Assembly: GCA_947088195.1 (NCBI GenBank)
Contig: CAMUFS010000060.1
Span: 1-11,675 of the forward strand
Length of the DNA: 11,675 nt
DNA from: an uncultured Clostridia bacterium
GTDB lineage: Bacteria > Bacillota > Clostridia > Lachnospirales > Lachnospiraceae
Reading direction: 5' to 3'
In this document: one piece after another, positions 1 through 6,916 of the stretch
Layout of the letters: the number at the start of each line of letters is the position of its first letter
Numbering within the stretch: position 1 is the stretch's first letter
The notes under the pieces: model-generated
The model's database searches: none
The model's input: the letters and a program-made list of their open reading frames with translations, nothing else
What the model was told of the DNA's origin: nothing
Made by a program: the position numbers and the translations under genes

Positions 1-142
1 CAGAATTCACTGACTTGTTCGTTTTACTTGGTTTCGTTCTTAAAATTCTTCTCTTCGAATTTTCAAGGTTGGTTTGTTTCTATGCTGTTCAGTTATCAAG
101 GTTCTAGGATTTTTCTTATCTGCTGCACTTATCAGCGACAGC
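1..142 (-). other. Probable rRNA operon leader (16S gene expected off the left edge)
   Basis: Read on the minus strand from about 142 down to 1, the DNA holds two AACCTTGA-type boxes, one followed by TAACTGAACAG and one by AAATTCG. It ends in a stretch containing CAAGTAAAACGAACAAGTC. This resembles the boxA-containing leader and spacer sequences of Firmicute rRNA operons (recognition from memory). A consensus promoter with an A/T-rich upstream element lies directly upstream. No part of the mature 16S gene is in the window, so the assignment rests on promoter class and leader resemblance. No plausible coding frame competes for this segment. Confidence 0.6.
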
Positions 143-148
143 TTGTTT

Positions 149-177
149 ATAATATCACAACAATTTCAAACTGTCAA
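149..177 (-). promoter_or_regulatory. Very strong vegetative promoter, probably the rRNA operon promoter, with UP-like A/T tracts
   Basis: On the minus strand TTGACA (177-172) is separated by exactly 17 nt from TATTAT (154-149). Immediately upstream, at about 180-215, are phased A and T runs of the kind known as UP elements, which bind the RNA polymerase alpha subunit. The match is seen directly. Assignment to an rRNA operon is inferred from the leader that follows. The upstream element overlaps the last codons and stop of the CvpA-family gene, and I see no GC-rich terminator between that stop and the promoter. Confidence 0.75.
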
Positions 178-206
178 TATGTTTTTAAAAATTTTTTAAA
201 AAATTT

Positions 207-920
207 TTATTTCAATATATTTCCTATCCACAACATCAAGCAATTATTATTATAAATAAAGCTTAATATCACACTATCATGTATCATCTCCAATATCTGC
301 TGTCCCGTTTTTGTGGCACCCATAGCTGTGATTACAAGGCACAGTACCCACAAGATCACTATCCCCTGCAAAAATCCAACCGCCAGACCTGCTGTCTTAT
401 TAAGCCCTTTTATTCCGGGAATTCTCTCAATAATATCTGCCATAACAAACACTACCCTAACCAAAAATCCTGCTATTATCAATGTCCCAATAAAAGAAAT
501 AGCATTTAATATCATACGCGCCAAATAACTGCTGATATAATCCTTAAAGCCATTCACCCCCAAAGCTTCATAAATCACAGAATTATTATCTTCTATCAAT
601 TTCTCTCTGATGGATTTTGGCAGTGTTAAGTGATCGATAGCAAAAATCTCATCCGTCCGCGTATTTATCGCCATATTAAGTTCTGTGTCAAATATTTGAT
701 CCACAAATTCTTCTGTACTTTCTTTGAGTGTTTCATATAACTCTGTGTGCTCCATTAAAAAGCGACTTACATGTGGATTTAAAATCCCCACAATAATTAT
801 AGTTGCAACCATTGCAACCATGGATAATGCGATTTTTAAAAAACCTTTTCTGTAGCCATTCAACGTGCACAAAGCCAAAAATGCCACCACTGCAATTAAT
901 AAAATTTTGCCTGTCTCCAT
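207..920 (-). CDS. CvpA family membrane protein
   Basis: This 237-residue protein resembles the CvpA family, named for colicin V production. The family is membrane-embedded and tied to envelope homeostasis; its biochemical function is not settled. Hydrophobic segments lie at roughly residues 4-21, 28-47, 147-170 and 180-205. The NGYRKGFLK motif after the first helix is a typical CvpA feature. A charged stretch (about 55-130) between the second and third helices would form a soluble loop. The ATG start is supported by GGAG five bases upstream (929-926). It is the last gene of a leftward three-gene operon, 38 bp after the DUF5711 gene. Its stop lies within the A/T tract of the probable rRNA promoter. 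The family call is fairly secure; no specific role can be read from the sequence. Confidence 0.85.
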   Translation of the reverse strand: METGKILLIAVVAFLALCTLNGYRKGFLKIALSMVAMVATIIIVGILNPHVSRFLMEHTELYETLKESTEEFVDQIFDTELNMAINTRTDEIFAIDHLTLPKSIREKLIEDNNSVIYEALGVNGFKDYISSYLARMILNAISFIGTLIIAGFLVRVVFVMADIIERIPGIKGLNKTAGLAVGFLQGIVILWVLCLVITAMGATKTGQQILEMIHDSVILSFIYNNNCLMLWIGNILK

Positions 921-958
921 GTTCTCTCCATTTCCAGTCCAAATGCGGGCTTTCTCTT

Positions 959-2161
959 TTATTTTAAACGTATTTCACTAATAGAAGAGGAGGTGATAAG
1001 TGTAAATCTACTCTCCGCTATGTATTTAAATAATACTATATTTTTTTCAAAAGTATAGTGAAATTTTTCCACTCCATTCATATTTATTATTTCACAGGAA
1101 TACTCATTGTATAACACTACGCTCTGATCCGCGAAAAATGCATGTGTGTACCTTTCTGCAAATGCTTTCCCTGTTATCCCATTTACTGGCCTTCCGTCGG
1201 CTGTATATACTCGAAGCTGAAACTGTGCTCCCTCTGCCTCATGTGCTGTTATCAAGCCTATATAGGAACGGTTATAAAAAACAGAATGAATTTTCTCCTC
1301 GATTGGAATCCTTGTGATAATCTCTGGTATTTCTCTCATTCGAAACAGTACAAGCTGATTATCTGCAAAAGCACAAACTGTATCATTGTTGATAAATTCT
1401 ATCATAGGGACAAGCGAATCTGCAAATTCTTCTTGGTATGTTCCCACCAGACGCTCGACATAATCCTGTCCTACATCAGAAAAATTATAAAATTCCACTA
1501 CATTTTCCAGAGAATTTCCAATAATATCAAGTGATGAGACCGCCATCTTTTTTCCATCTTCTGACAGAGAATAAGCAAATGGATAGCCTTCTCCTTCCAG
1601 AGAGGTCTTATTTCCCACCAGCTCCTCCCCCTGTGTGTCAAATAATTTAATATAATTATTTCCTGAATCTTCCATCATAACAGCAATAACACCTTGTCCC
1701 GCCACACGAATTTTGGAGATGGGATATTGTGTTCTCACTTCTCCCTGATAACCAGAGCGATTAAAGATATATACTTCATTTCCCCTCTGCGCTGCCAGCG
1801 CCACATAATTGCCGCACACATCAACAATGGGATTCTTGATCTCATAAGCCTGTCCCCAGATAAGTGTACCATTTTTATCCATACAGGAAATTCCATCCAT
1901 ACTATAACGGAGAATATAATCGCCATATGCTTTATATTCCCCGTTTATAATCTCCGTTAGCTCTGTGACAGACATAACATCATAGCCTGTATATATCAAA
2001 TGCTTTCGGTAATATTGATATGCACCAAGTACTCCCGCCGTGGCAATTATTACTGCTGCCACGAGAGCAAGCTTTTTTCCGCGATGAAACCATATCTTTT
2101 TTTCAAAAGAATGATCTCCCTTCTTCTCCCTCTCCTGCAGGTATTTTTTGATATTTATCAT
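959..2161 (-). CDS. DUF5711 family single-pass membrane protein, beta-propeller-like
   Basis: This 400-residue protein has a short basic cytoplasmic N-terminus, one membrane helix at about residues 31-50, and a long extracytoplasmic part. The outer part has successive beta-rich repeats, such as DGISCMDKNGTLIWG, NEVYIFNRSGYQG and YIKLFDTQGEELVG. These look like the blades of a WD40/PQQ-type propeller. I recognise the layout as DUF5711, a clostridial family of unknown function. The ATG start has GGAGG six bases upstream. The gene follows the LysM gene by 52 bp and precedes the CvpA gene by 38 bp, so the three are probably co-transcribed. The propeller points to a scaffolding or sensing role at the envelope, which is inference only. 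No catalytic motif is visible. Confidence 0.8.
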   Translation of the reverse strand: MINIKKYLQEREKKGDHSFEKKIWFHRGKKLALVAAVIIATAGVLGAYQYYRKHLIYTGYDVMSVTELTEIINGEYKAYGDYILRYSMDGISCMDKNGTLIWGQAYEIKNPIVDVCGNYVALAAQRGNEVYIFNRSGYQGEVRTQYPISKIRVAGQGVIAVMMEDSGNNYIKLFDTQGEELVGNKTSLEGEGYPFAYSLSEDGKKMAVSSLDIIGNSLENVVEFYNFSDVGQDYVERLVGTYQEEFADSLVPMIEFINNDTVCAFADNQLVLFRMREIPEIITRIPIEEKIHSVFYNRSYIGLITAHEAEGAQFQLRVYTADGRPVNGITGKAFAERYTHAFFADQSVVLYNEYSCEIINMNGVEKFHYTFEKNIVLFKYIAESRFTLITSSSISEIRLK

Positions 2162-2213
2162 TCACTGCCTCCGTGCTGTACGATTTCTTTTGATTTTAGC
2201 ATACTTCTTGTTC

Positions 2214-3440
2214 TTATGGAAGGTAAATTTCCTGTCCGGGATAGATTTTATTTTCATCCTCAATCCCATTTGCCTCTTTGATGGCCTCCACCATGGTATC
2301 TGTATGATACACTGCCACACTGATTGCTGTCAATGTCTCTCCCTCTGCTATCGTATAATAGGTACCTGCTTTTGGCTCCATCACAGCCCTTGTAGGCTCC
2401 TCTACCTTGGATGTAGTCTGTACCTCTGGCTGCGTCTGTTGTGGTTGCGTCTCTGGCTCCGTTGGCGCCTGTGTTACAGATTCTGATTCTGGCTGTGTCT
2501 CATTAGGGGAACTCTCTTCTGCTAAGGTTTCCGTTGGCTTTACATTGCCATTCACCTTCTCCACCTTCACATCTGCCGCCACGGTCTCCTTCTCCATATC
2601 ATCATCTGTGTTATTCTTTCCGCCTAAAATATTTTGTGTCAAAGAATTAAGCGCCGCCTCCATCCCTTTCATCTTATCATAATTATTCATCATCGTCACG
2701 CCGATCGCAAGCACTACTACTGCAAGAAAAGTACAAGCACTGTAAAGTGCGGCTACCATTTTCTTCTGAGAACTATTCTCCTTTTTCTCTTGAATCAATG
2801 CACGATAATTTCCAATTACCTTATCCTGTGTGCCGTCCTCCATAGGTCTCCCCTGCTTCTTCTCCACCATATAGGCCTGCATATATTCATTTTTTTCATA
2901 ATAAATATAATAGCCACCCTGCCTTGCCAACGTGGCATTATGATAGATATAGAACTCTTCCTCCTTTTCCTTGGCATCTGCAAGAAGCAAAACCTTATTC
3001 ACCCCTGCAAAATTATCCACATGCGCCTTGTACAATCCCTCATCTATCTCCAGTGCAGAATCATTTCTAATAAGAAACCACCCCACTATCTCCAGTTCAT
3101 TAAAATATGTCTTGATATTCTCATAGAGGCTTGTCCATGTCTCGTCAGAAAATATAATGGAGTTCCCGGAAAACAGCACCTGATCAGCGGTCATAGCCCC
3201 GGATATAAATATGTAGGTGATTCCTTCCTTGCATTTTACTGTGCCAAGCAGCACACCTGCTGTATTTTCCTGCTCTGGCTTATCCCACAATTTACCGATA
3301 TAAGTCATCACATAATCTTCAACGTAGATTTTCTTTTTATCCTCCCCGCTTCCTATCTGGCGTACATTCCTTGGCAGGCGGATTGCCGATGAGGACATAT
3401 CCTGTGCTCTGGATTCATCACTGTAAATAATCTCAATCAT
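2214..3440 (-). CDS. Pseudo-JAMM (MPN-like) domain, transmembrane helix and C-terminal LysM protein
   Basis: This protein has 408 residues. Residues 38-168 follow the MPN/JAMM metalloprotease pattern: an N-terminal helix (YVEDYVMTYIG), the GVLLG strand (62-66), a helix (WTSLYENIKTYF), then EIVGWF with a following helix and a KVLLLAD strand. In active JAMM enzymes the central strand reads GWYHSHP. Here it is GWFLIRN (120-126), so both zinc histidines are lost, and the usual upstream Glu position is not clearly kept. A membrane helix spans about 228-251. A Thr/Glu/Pro/Gln-rich linker (about 280-355) leads to a LysM domain (360-408) that ends the protein. This suggests a cytoplasmic pseudo-enzyme domain tied to a peptidoglycan-binding module outside. 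The ATG start follows AAGGAGGAG. It is the first gene of the envelope operon. The LysM call is firm; the MPN call is by fold pattern only. Confidence 0.8.
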   Translation of the reverse strand: MIEIIYSDESRAQDMSSSAIRLPRNVRQIGSGEDKKKIYVEDYVMTYIGKLWDKPEQENTAGVLLGTVKCKEGITYIFISGAMTADQVLFSGNSIIFSDETWTSLYENIKTYFNELEIVGWFLIRNDSALEIDEGLYKAHVDNFAGVNKVLLLADAKEKEEEFYIYHNATLARQGGYYIYYEKNEYMQAYMVEKKQGRPMEDGTQDKVIGNYRALIQEKKENSSQKKMVAALYSACTFLAVVVLAIGVTMMNNYDKMKGMEAALNSLTQNILGGKNNTDDDMEKETVAADVKVEKVNGNVKPTETLAEESSPNETQPESESVTQAPTEPETQPQQTQPEVQTTSKVEEPTRAVMEPKAGTYYTIAEGETLTAISVAVYHTDTMVEAIKEANGIEDENKIYPGQEIYLP

Positions 3441-3492
3441 AACTCCTCCTTCTGTGCCGTTTTATGCACAAAGCCACATTATATTCAGAGGT

Positions 3493-3501
3493 ATCATAGC
3501 A
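3493..3501 (-). promoter_or_regulatory. Possible extended -10 promoter for the LysM/DUF5711/CvpA operon
   Basis: On the minus strand TGC precedes TATGAT (3498-3493), an extended -10 form, about 53 nt upstream of the LysM gene ATG. No good -35 hexamer lies 17 nt further upstream. An inverted repeat covers that position, which could mean activator- or repressor-dependent expression. Confidence 0.4.
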
Positions 3502-3509
3502 CATTTCCT

Positions 3510-3540
3510 TTCGGCCTTTTATCGCATCTTGTCGGCCGAA
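3510..3540. repeat. Inverted repeat TTCGGCC-N17-GGCCGAA, possible operator
   Basis: Two perfect 7-nt arms, at 3510-3516 and 3534-3540, flank 17 nt. They sit just upstream of the possible extended -10 element at 3493-3501 and cover the expected -35 position. It could be a protein-binding site. As RNA it could form a hairpin, but no T tract follows on either strand, so a terminator is unlikely. Confidence 0.4.
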
Positions 3541-3740
3541 CCTGTTTATTTATCGCCGCTTTATGCTTTTTTTCCGGCTTTTTTTTGTTCCATCGACCAA
3601 GGATAAATTATTTTTTGTCAAAGCGTCTCCGCTTTCGCACGATTGTGTCGCACGTTTTTTTCAAATGATTGTCTATAGTGCCCTTTCTGCGGACATACTT
3701 CAAATATTCTGCGCTGTACCAAATATATGAATAACTAGAA
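3541..3740. other. AT-rich spacer between the envelope operon and yyaC
   Basis: This is the rest of a 314-bp non-coding gap. It contains T-rich runs at 3567-3590, a 6-bp perfect stem (AAAGCG-TCTC-CGCTTT, 3620-3635), and TCGCACG repeated directly at 3635-3641 and 3649-3655 before a T7 run. A CATACTT box at 3694-3700 with CTATAG 15 nt upstream faintly recalls sporulation sigma-E promoters, but the -35 part fits poorly. I see no convincing gene or clear vegetative promoter here. A minus-strand frame (3608-3832) runs into yyaC and has no ribosome site. Confidence 0.35.
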
Positions 3741-3754
3741 AGGTGGATATTCCA

Positions 3755-4312
3755 TTGAGTCATTATAATTCCAATCATTTTGGATGCGGCTTCGCCGTAG
3801 GACAGGAGCTTAGAAAGCTGATTCACGAACATCCGAAGGCTGGCTCTCCCATCGTCCTTCTGTGCATCGGAACGGATCGCTCGACTGGCGACAGCTTAGG
3901 TCCCCTGATCGGCTACAAGCTTTCTCGGCGCAAAATCCGGGGCTTGACTATATATGGCACTCTAAATTCTCCTGTTCATGCCATGAACCTTGAAGAAACC
4001 TTGGCCAATATAAAAGAGAAGCATCCCGACGCTCTTGTTATAGCTGTCGATGCTTCTCTTGGCACAAAAGCCCATATTGGACGAATCACACTTGGTGTGG
4101 GCAGTTTAAAGCCGGGAGCTGGCGTAAACAAAAAACATCTCCCGGAAGCCGGCGATATCTTTATCACGGGCGTTGTCAATTTCTCTGGCATGTTTGATAA
4201 TATGCTGCTGCAATCCACCAGACTCTCTATCGTTATGCAGATGGCAGATTGCATCAGTCTTGGCATTTTCAGTGCTCTGCTTTATAAAGAGCAAGAGCTT
4301 CTGCGACAGTAG
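3755..4312 (+). CDS. yyaC: Spore protease YyaC (DUF1256 family)
   Basis: This 185-residue protein matches the YyaC/DUF1256 family, sporulation proteins related in fold to hydrogenase-maturation-type peptidases and to Gpr. Characteristic segments are GTDRSTGDSLGP (about residues 39-50), YGTLNSPVHA, ALVIAVDASLG (about 93-103) and GDIFITGVVNFSG. The start is decided by the ribosome site: AGGTGG at 3741-3746 lies 8 nt before the in-frame TTG at 3755. A frame-extending GTG at 3743 sits inside that ribosome site and is therefore unlikely. The gene is monocistronic and converges on the coiled-coil membrane protein gene, overlapping it by 44 bp. It indicates an endospore-forming host. Expression would be expected during sporulation; only a weak sigma-E-like box is visible upstream. 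Confidence 0.9.
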   Translation: MSHYNSNHFGCGFAVGQELRKLIHEHPKAGSPIVLLCIGTDRSTGDSLGPLIGYKLSRRKIRGLTIYGTLNSPVHAMNLEETLANIKEKHPDALVIAVDASLGTKAHIGRITLGVGSLKPGAGVNKKHLPEAGDIFITGVVNFSGMFDNMLLQSTRLSIVMQMADCISLGIFSALLYKEQELLRQ

Positions 4313-5369
4313 CAGCCCTGTTCTCTTCCATCAACACAATCATGTCTGACAGAGCACGCTCTGTCACATAATCCTTTCCAAGAAATGCTTCATAAGTTGC
4401 CGTTATATGCTTGTTAATATCCTTTACAAGGCTGTCCGCCTCCTTAAGGCTCTTGTTTGCCTCCTCCTGCTTTAGGCGCAGTGCGGTCAGCTTCTGCTGA
4501 TATCTTCCCTCGATCTCCTCTATCAGCATATACTTTGTCGTTTCCTCAAAAACAGTCAGAGCATCTTGCTTCTCATCCATGCTTCTCTTGACCTCCACCT
4601 CAAGCTCATGGATCGCCTCATCAAATTGTTCCAGATTATACCCTTGTTCATTTTTATCCTTGAGAATTACATTTCGAATCGCTCTTATTTTTCGATTATT
4701 TGCACCTATCCTATCCCGCAGTGCACGCACTTGACGAACTGCTTGCCATTTCAGCATCTTGGTTCTTCTCACCACAATTTGATAACACAAAAAGAAAAAC
4801 AGATAACACAAAAAACAGATCGTCAGCATGGCAAGAGGTACTCTGGCAGGCTCAGGCATCAGATAAAAGATAAGTACCGGCAATGCCAAATTCACAATAA
4901 GATAAGACAATGCAAATATCAAATACTCCACTATTCCTTTTGGTGAAAATAGACCAAAATATAATCTGGAATTACACAGCTTTGGCAGATGATTTTCTTT
5001 TAAAACCCCATAGATCTCATCCTGTGTCTTACGGTTCTCTTCTTTTAAATCTGCCGTCTCCACTTCAATTCTTCCCGCTATTCCTTTATCCTTTGCTTTT
5101 TCCCGATCTTGGCGTACCCTGCGCACCTGATCCTGATCCTTTCGTATCTCCCGATCAAAGCTTGCAGCGATCTCCTCCTTGCGTTTTTTTACCGTCAAAT
5201 CTGACTCATCGCGGCACGCCTTCTCCTCCCCCTCAATATCACGCTCCAAATCCTTTATAGAATCCTGAAGCTGTTCCCTACTCTCCTTCGCTCTGTTAAG
5301 CTCTCCTAAAACAGATAAGGCATTCTTTAAATACTCTACATTACTTGCAAGCAGATTTCCACTTTCCAT
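4269..5369 (-). CDS. Coiled-coil membrane protein, function unknown
   Basis: I do not recognise a named family. The 366-residue protein has a highly charged, probably coiled-coil N-terminal part (about residues 20-125, rich in Glu, Lys, Arg and Asp). Two adjacent membrane helices follow (about 147-170 and 177-200) with a short Pro-containing turn. A second long coiled coil occupies about 203-330. A helical hairpin in the membrane between two cytoplasmic coils is the simplest topology. The ATG is preceded by AAAGGAGG with 8-nt spacing and by a vegetative promoter. The 3' end overlaps yyaC by 44 bp on the opposite strand, so sequence in each gene constrains the other. No enzyme motif is visible; a scaffold role is a guess. 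Confidence 0.8.
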   Translation of the reverse strand: MESGNLLASNVEYLKNALSVLGELNRAKESREQLQDSIKDLERDIEGEEKACRDESDLTVKKRKEEIAASFDREIRKDQDQVRRVRQDREKAKDKGIAGRIEVETADLKEENRKTQDEIYGVLKENHLPKLCNSRLYFGLFSPKGIVEYLIFALSYLIVNLALPVLIFYLMPEPARVPLAMLTICFLCYLFFFLCYQIVVRRTKMLKWQAVRQVRALRDRIGANNRKIRAIRNVILKDKNEQGYNLEQFDEAIHELEVEVKRSMDEKQDALTVFEETTKYMLIEEIEGRYQQKLTALRLKQEEANKSLKEADSLVKDINKHITATYEAFLGKDYVTERALSDMIVLMEENRAATVAEALALYKAEH

Positions 5370-5396
5370 AGATAAAGCCTCCTTTATGTATTCTAT

Positions 5397-5425
5397 ATTT
5401 TAACAAATCGGACAGGCTTCGACAA
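5397..5425 (-). promoter_or_regulatory. Vegetative promoter of the coiled-coil membrane protein gene
   Basis: On the minus strand TTGTCG (5425-5420) is followed, after 17 nt, by TAAAAT (5402-5397), about 28 nt upstream of the gene's ATG. Spacing and hexamers fit a sigma-A promoter. Confidence 0.6.
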
Positions 5426-5455
5426 TAGAATTAATAAAATATTTAAAGAGGATTT

Positions 5456-5650
5456 ATGTTTGGTGAGACATATTCGAAAAAGATCCTCCAAGAGAACTGC
5501 CAAAAAAGTAGCGGGAGCGCGGTGACGGAGGACTATAGCCAATTCTCTGGACGGCCCCTTCTAGAACATGATTCATCATCCCCACAATCACAAATAGCCT
5601 ATAAGGATGTTTTGTATAAAGTATACCCGATCTTAAAAAGACTTATTTGA
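5456..5650 (+). CDS. Doubtful 64-codon ORF spanning a dispersed repeat
   Basis: An ATG with GAGG four bases upstream opens a 64-codon frame ending at TGA. Codons 19-56 lie inside the repeat shared with 11385-11493. Between the two repeat copies, substitutions fall about equally on the three codon positions (3, 4 and 4 by hand) and most change the amino acid, so the frame does not look protein-conserving. The second copy is broken by a stop soon after the shared core. No promoter is clear. I treat it as probably a chance frame in a repeat; a real small protein cannot be excluded. Confidence 0.2.
   Translation: MFGETYSKKILQENCQKSSGSAVTEDYSQFSGRPLLEHDSSSPQSQIAYKDVLYKVYPILKRLI
5510..5625 (+). 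repeat. Dispersed repeat, copy 1
   Basis: The 64-nt core starting at 5510 matches the minus strand of 11430-11493 at about 53 of 64 ungapped positions (hand alignment). It includes GGACTATAG, ATTCTCTGG and GAACATGATTC. After a diverged spacer, a 16-nt block (TTTTGTATAAAGTATA, 5610-5625) is again identical to the minus strand at 11400-11385. The two copies are thus about 115 nt long, about 5.9 kb apart and inverted. No terminal inverted repeats or target duplication are evident around this copy. Confidence 0.75.
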
Positions 5651-5667
5651 AATATATATCTTTTCTT

Positions 5668-6735
5668 TTATATTCGTAACAGCATATCACCCTCTTTTAT
5701 CCATCCTTTTTTTCTCATAAATTCAGAAATCACTAATGTCACCACTGCTGGTAGTATAAAATGTAGTAATAGTATCTCACCAAGCAACAGAAGTCCCGGC
5801 GTTGTCTGGCTCATTACCTGCCATGTCATTAGCTGCCCCACAAAACCGGCTGTTCCCATACCGGAGCCTGTCGCATTGCTGGTCATTTTAAAAATCATTG
5901 TACCTACTGGGCCTAATATAGCACTTGCCAAAGTCGCTGGAATCCAGATAATAGGTTTTTTTACAATATTGGGAATCTGCAGCATGGAAGTGCCGACTCC
6001 CTGTGCAACCAGACCACTCCAACGATTTTCTCTAAAGGAAGCAACGGCAAAGCCTACCATCTGGCAACAGCAGCCAACTGTGGCAGCTCCCGCAGCCAGC
6101 CCACCTAAATTGAGTGCCACACCTATAGCTGCTGAGCTAATAGGAAGAGTTAAAATCACGCCCATCAATACAGATACAACAATTCCCATAAGGAAAGGCT
6201 GCTGTTCCACACCCCAATTTACCATCGCTCCCACTCCTGTCATAAAGCTTGATATTGGTGGTCCAATCAGTAGACCTATGGCGGAGCCGCAAAGAATAGT
6301 CACAAGTGGGGTGACAAGAATATCCACCTTTGTCTTTCCTGATACCAAATGCCCTGCCTCGATCCCTATGTAAGCGGCAACAAAAGCTCCCAGTGGTTCC
6401 CCCGGTCCTGCAAATATCATCGCTCCTGTCTCTGCCATCACTGTCCCTGAAAGTATTTTGCCTGCATATCCTCCCACCAGTCCTGCTGTGGCGGCAGATA
6501 AAGTAACAAGTGGACTTTCCTTAAATTTCGCCGCCACACCTACGCCAATACCCGCGCATGTTGCAGCAGCAGCCATCTTTCCTATCAAATATAAAAATTC
6601 TCCTATGGCCCCCGGAATTAAATTTCCTATCTGTTGGATAATGGTTCCAACAATTAACGTCGAAAATAGACCTAACGCCATGCCGCTTAAACCATCAATA
6701 AAGATTCTGTTTAATAACGTCTTTACTTTTTTCAT
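5668..6735 (-). CDS. PTS EIIC-type (PTS_EIIC_2) permease-like membrane protein
   Basis: This protein has 355 residues from the preferred start and is almost entirely hydrophobic, with about ten membrane segments. It has many small-residue motifs (GIGVGVAAKF, AATAGLVGGYAG, FAGPGEPLGAFVAAYIGIEAG, LNLGGLAAGAATVGCCCQMVGFA). It resembles the PTS_EIIC_2 family, integral proteins with homology to sugar-transport EIIC subunits whose substrates are mostly unknown. No EIIA or EIIB domain is fused or encoded nearby, so PTS-dependent transport is unproven. The frame extends to 6792, but GGGAGG seven bases before the ATG at 6735 (protein starting MKKVKTLL) decides the start. The gene has its own promoter and diverges from the 90-residue protein gene. 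Family assignment is fairly sure, substrate unknown. Confidence 0.8.
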   Translation of the reverse strand: MKKVKTLLNRIFIDGLSGMALGLFSTLIVGTIIQQIGNLIPGAIGEFLYLIGKMAAAATCAGIGVGVAAKFKESPLVTLSAATAGLVGGYAGKILSGTVMAETGAMIFAGPGEPLGAFVAAYIGIEAGHLVSGKTKVDILVTPLVTILCGSAIGLLIGPPISSFMTGVGAMVNWGVEQQPFLMGIVVSVLMGVILTLPISSAAIGVALNLGGLAAGAATVGCCCQMVGFAVASFRENRWSGLVAQGVGTSMLQIPNIVKKPIIWIPATLASAILGPVGTMIFKMTSNATGSGMGTAGFVGQLMTWQVMSQTTPGLLLLGEILLLHFILPAVVTLVISEFMRKKGWIKEGDMLLRI

Positions 6736-6782
6736 AACTTTTCCTCCCTTATGTATAGTCATGTGTCTTGTCATTAAGGGGG

Positions 6783-6811
6783 AGTATATCATCTTTTTAT
6801 TAGAAATGCAA
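6783..6811 (-). promoter_or_regulatory. Vegetative promoter of the EIIC-like gene
   Basis: On the minus strand TTGCAT (6811-6806) and TATACT (6788-6783) are 17 nt apart. Transcription would start near 6776, giving a leader of about 40 nt to the ATG at 6735. This position also explains why the longer frame to 6792 is not used. Confidence 0.7.
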
Positions 6812-6831
6812 GCATATTTTCTGTATGCCCC

Positions 6832-6860
6832 TTGTTCTGTCTAACTATCTGTGCTATACT
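6832..6860 (+). promoter_or_regulatory. Vegetative promoter of the 90-residue protein gene
   Basis: TTGTTC (6832-6837) and TATACT (6855-6860) are 17 nt apart on the plus strand. The promoter is back to back with the EIIC-like gene promoter, the two -35 boxes being 20 nt apart. Confidence 0.6.
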
Positions 6861-6916
6861 TCTAAAGGATTTGCGAAAAGAAGGAATTAGGTAGAAAATA
6901 AGAAAGTGAGAATGTT

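Noticed and set aside
28..255. 75-codon plus-strand open frame
   Set aside because: It lies antisense across the probable rRNA leader, promoter and A/T tract, has no ribosome site and is low in complexity.
2634..3392. 252-codon plus-strand open frame
   Set aside because: It is wholly antisense to the LysM gene, which has recognisable domains and a strong RBS. Its composition (Cys/His/Ile-rich) is typical of a shadow frame.
3613..3618. TTGACA-like box on the minus strand (near 3613-3620) upstream of the envelope operon
   Set aside because: No acceptable -10 hexamer occurs 16-18 nt downstream, where the sequence reads GGTCGA.
3608..3832. 74-codon minus-strand open frame
   Set aside because: It overlaps the start of yyaC, has no Shine-Dalgarno sequence, and its Lys/Arg-rich C-terminus comes from non-coding spacer.
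5876..6373. 165-codon plus-strand open frame inside the EIIC-like gene
   Set aside because: It is Pro/Thr/Ala-rich, as expected from the complement of a hydrophobic membrane gene, and has no RBS.
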